Positions 61,682 to 64,000 of a stretch of 64,000 nucleotides of DNA are shown piece after piece (positions within the stretch are counted from its first letter, which is position 1; each line of letters opens with the position of its first letter). The DNA is from JABWCE01 sp964617955 (GTDB lineage: Bacteria; Bacteroidota; Bacteroidia; NS11-12g; UBA9320), in assembly GCA_964617955.1 (NCBI GenBank), contig CAZTXB010000007.1:1-64000 (forward strand), written 5' to 3'. The notes under the pieces are model-generated. The model ran no database searches. It was given only the letters and a program-made list of their open reading frames with translations, and had not been told where the DNA came from. The translations under genes were made by a program, and so were the position numbers.

Positions 61682-62503
61682 ATGAAAAAAATAAGTTTAC
61701 TCTTTTTGCAGGTTTGCATCGTAATGGCTGCTCAGGCACAATTGATTGTTAATTCAAGTTTTGAAAATTGGAGCAGCCGCTTCGGGAAAACTGCGCCGGA
61801 TGGTTGGATCTGTGATTCGGCAAGTTTGGCCAATGGCAGCATTAGCCGTGCAACAGGGGGAAGTCAGGGCAATTATGCTCTAAAGCTTGGAACTGTATCT
61901 ACTCAAACGGGCGTAGAAGGAGCCTTTGTGCAGCGAAAAGACTCTCTTTCTGCAAAGCCGGGAAATCTCTTGTTTGATTATAAAATTTTCAACAACAACA
62001 CTTCGCCTTCAAACGGTCTTTACATTGAAATATATTTTCAGGACGCCAAGAAAAAAGACTTAAAAGACTTTAATGTTACGCTTTCGAACAATATAAGCAC
62101 TTTTGGGAATGGTATATTGCCTATCGCATTCGATGCCGGGCAGGTTCCAAAATATTATACCCTTATCGTGAATTACTTTAATGTAGGCGGCTTAACCAAC
62201 GAGTATACCATCGTTGACAACCTTAGATTCGAAGGATCCAGTGGAAGCGTTTCCCCTTTAACATTTACTAAACCAGGACTATGTTTCCCAAATCCGACCA
62301 GCGGTGCAGTGCATATCAATCCTCAATCGGGCATGAAGGCCAGTAAAGCTATCCTTTACGGCATCGATGGAACCATGAACGTGGCCGGCGTTTCGGATTC
62401 GGAACTGGATCTTTCCAATTTGGCCAATGGACTGTATTTTATTGAATTATATGATGTGTCAAACCAAATTATTGGCAGAGACAAATTGAATGTCCAACAT
62501 TGA
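61682..62503 (+). CDS. T9SS cargo protein with C-terminal sorting domain
   Basis: 273 residues from ATG 61682. Signal peptide ends AQAQ. The middle is a carbohydrate-binding-like beta-sandwich. The C-terminal ~75 residues (CFPNPTSGAVHINPQSG, then DLSNLANGLYFIELYD) are a type A T9SS sorting domain, with the PNP and GLYFI motifs. Secreted and attached by the type IX system. Confidence 0.9.
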   Translation: MKKISLLFLQVCIVMAAQAQLIVNSSFENWSSRFGKTAPDGWICDSASLANGSISRATGGSQGNYALKLGTVSTQTGVEGAFVQRKDSLSAKPGNLLFDYKIFNNNTSPSNGLYIEIYFQDAKKKDLKDFNVTLSNNISTFGNGILPIAFDAGQVPKYYTLIVNYFNVGGLTNEYTIVDNLRFEGSSGSVSPLTFTKPGLCFPNPTSGAVHINPQSGMKASKAILYGIDGTMNVAGVSDSELDLSNLANGLYFIELYDVSNQIIGRDKLNVQH

Positions 62504-62506
62504 GTT

Positions 62507-63715
62507 TTAGAGCCAAAGTAGACTGCTGTCTCCGTAGCTCAAAAATCGATAATCGTTTTCCAGGGCTTCCCGGTAAACTTCACGCCAGGCTTCTCCAATG
62601 CATGCTGCTATAAGCATAATAAGGGTGGTGTTTGGATGGTGAAAATTGGTAATTAATGCCTTGACCGACCTGAACTTATAACCTGGCATGATGAGGATGG
62701 TGGTATCGGCCAACAAACTCTCCAATTTATTTTCAGTCATGAACGATTGAACAGCCTCCAAGGATTCTGTCCAGCTAAGATTTGAGGACCAGGTATAGGG
62801 GTCTAACTTTCCTATGGATAATGGATTTTTCATGTGTTGCGTGATTTTAAATCCCATCCAATACATACTTTCAAGCGCTCTTAACGTGGTAGTCCCTACC
62901 GCTATGTTGTCTTTTTCATTGAGAAGTTTTGAAACAAAAGAACGGCTGATCGAAAAAATCTCCCTGTGCATGTCATGCTCTACAACGCGCTCTGTTTTCA
63001 CAGGGGCAAAAGTTCCGGCACCTACGTAGAGCGTCAGTTCTTCAAGTGCATTCTTATTTTGTAACAACTCTTGTTTGAGCGCTTCTGTAAAGTGAAGAGC
63101 GGCTGTTGGCGCAGCCACAGCTCCTGCATTTGAAGCAAAAATGGTTTGATATGTTTGCACATCTTCTTTCTCAACTTCTCTCTTGATGTAAGGAGGTAAA
63201 GGAATTTTGCCTATACGCTCAAGTAGCTCTGCAAAGGTGTGCGAACTGTTCCAGGTAAATTCAACCTCCTGACTTTCTTTCGATATCAATTTTGCCTCAA
63301 CCTTAACAGGTTTCCCATCCCATTCGAGTGTGAGAACAAGAGGCTCTTCAGTTTTCCATTTCTTCGCATTTCCAATGATACAAGCCCAGGTTACTTTTTC
63401 TTGTACACCCATTATTTGCTCCATGCTGTTGAATGGGTGCAATGGCTCCAAAATAAAAATTTCGATTCTGGCCCCTGAGTTTTTGTAAAAGATCATTCGC
63501 GCAGGTATCACTTTGGCGTTGTTAAGTACAAGACGATGTGTTGCCTTCATTAACTTAGGCAATTCATAGAAAAAATGGTGGCTTATTTGCCCATTTTTAT
63601 AGAGCAAGAGTTTTGAGGCATCCCTTCTCCCCACCGGTTTCTGGGCAATTCTTTCCTCAGGCAATTCATACCCAAAATCACTTATCTTTATTTCATTGAA
63701 AATTTCAGGTATCAT
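62507..63715 (-). CDS. queA: S-adenosylmethionine:tRNA ribosyltransferase-isomerase
   Basis: 402 residues, longer than the ~350 typical of E. coli. Family blocks: DFGYELPEERIAQKPVGRRDASKLL, GRIEIF-like GARIEIFIL, PLPPYIKRE, AAPTAALHFTEAL, GTFAPVKTE and ITNFHHPNTTLIML. Converts preQ1 to epoxyqueuosine at tRNA position 34. Overlaps dprA by 4 bp. Confidence 0.93.
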   Translation of the reverse strand: MIPEIFNEIKISDFGYELPEERIAQKPVGRRDASKLLLYKNGQISHHFFYELPKLMKATHRLVLNNAKVIPARMIFYKNSGARIEIFILEPLHPFNSMEQIMGVQEKVTWACIIGNAKKWKTEEPLVLTLEWDGKPVKVEAKLISKESQEVEFTWNSSHTFAELLERIGKIPLPPYIKREVEKEDVQTYQTIFASNAGAVAAPTAALHFTEALKQELLQNKNALEELTLYVGAGTFAPVKTERVVEHDMHREIFSISRSFVSKLLNEKDNIAVGTTTLRALESMYWMGFKITQHMKNPLSIGKLDPYTWSSNLSWTESLEAVQSFMTENKLESLLADTTILIMPGYKFRSVKALITNFHHPNTTLIMLIAACIGEAWREVYREALENDYRFLSYGDSSLLWL

Positions 63716-64000
63716 ATGAGTTGAAATCTCTTACCGGGCAATGATTTAATATAACCTTTAAATTCCAAATCCAGCAAAGTAAGGGCAGCCTGACTGCTGC
63801 TCAATTTAGATAGTGACATAATTTCGTCTATTTCCATCACCGGTTTTGATTTAAATAGGTTCCATAAAAGTGTTTCCTCTTGCGAAAAATCCAAAGGCAA
63901 ACTCTTTTGTGATGGTTTGGTTTTGTTTAGGGTATCCATTCCAAGGGCTTTTATCAAGTCCCATGCATTTTCGATAAGTTCGGCCTTATTGGTTTTGATC
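63712..64000 (-). CDS. dprA: DprA, C-terminal fragment (continues beyond window)
   Basis: The minus-strand frame stays open to base 64000, so the gene continues to the right. Visible residues start with IKTNKAELIENAWDLIKALG, the end of the DprA Rossmann core, followed by a winged-helix C-terminal domain (TLLWNLFKSKPVMEIDEIMS). DprA loads RecA on single-stranded DNA during natural transformation. Confidence 0.85.
   Translation of the reverse strand, partial: IKTNKAELIENAWDLIKALGMDTLNKTKPSQKSLPLDFSQEETLLWNLFKSKPVMEIDEIMSLSKLSSSQAALTLLDLEFKGYIKSLPGKRFQLI

Overview
The window reads as a chromosomal segment of a Bacteroidota bacterium, probably an environmental Saprospiria/Chitinophagia/Sphingobacteria-like lineage. 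Supporting signs are a type IX secretion C-terminal sorting domain (61682-62503), families typical of the phylum (DUF5723, DUF1573, DUF4199, the PUR-like DUF3276, HYC_CC_PP, long-form NusB), a leucine dehydrogenase, and the Bacteroidota -7 promoter element TAnnTTTG close upstream of many starts. No rRNA, CRISPR array, insertion sequence or prophage is visible. Start codons other than ATG (TTG, GTG, and one apparent CTG) are common.

Layout. 1-1138: 5' part of a surface protein built of perfect 285-bp tandem repeats, running off the left edge. 1633-2845: an unusual array on the minus strand with two tRNA-Ala(GGC) genes, five tRNA-like remnants and two identical small GIY-YIG nuclease genes, arranged as a 546-bp tandem duplication. 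2913-11548 (minus): a small secreted protein, a histidine kinase, an orphan SpoIIM-DUF4129-DUF4350 membrane operon, and a DUF5723 outer-membrane protein with a lipoprotein partner. 11605-24210 (mostly plus): DUF423, an OmpA-domain protein, SixA, a CAP lipoprotein, DinB, an APC transporter, frr and uvrC. 24187-31346 (minus): DUF1801, a lipoprotein, pyrR-like, coaE, yajC, DUF1573, nusB, a GT-C-like membrane protein, an outer-membrane protein and leucine dehydrogenase. 31901-34953 (plus): PUR-like, DUF4199, SRPBCC, plsC, gatC and a LolD/MacB-type ATPase. 35037-40933 (minus): a MORN-tailed membrane-anchored protein, a metal/thiol cluster (HMA protein, 15-cysteine peptide, HYC_CC_PP protein), gmhA and dsbD. 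41107-47324: a LysM glucosaminidase, PBP1A, dapD and a glycosyltransferase. 47381-52120: coxB (with an N-terminal cytochrome c domain), coxA and a rhomboid protease. 52190-58481: a diheme cytochrome, a Zn-dependent PLC/S1-P1-like protein, DUF4253, kdsA, a gamma-carbonic anhydrase and an LTA synthase-like sulfatase. 58677-64000: recA, a polysaccharide deacetylase, GT2, a T9SS cargo protein, queA and the dprA 3' end.

Most genes are housekeeping (translation, repair, CoA and lysine/peptidoglycan synthesis, LPS core precursors, respiration). Envelope functions dominate: gmhA and kdsA supply LPS sugars, dapD feeds peptidoglycan, PBP1A and the LysM glucosaminidase build and trim it, and several lipoproteins and beta-barrels decorate the outer membrane. 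The most distinctive structure is the tRNA/GIY-YIG array at 1.6-2.85 kb. The nuclease genes read directly into tRNA-derived sequence, their flanks are tRNA-like direct repeats, and one repeat is a visible hybrid of two others with the crossover in a palindromic hairpin. This looks like a small tRNA-associated selfish or recombinogenic unit.
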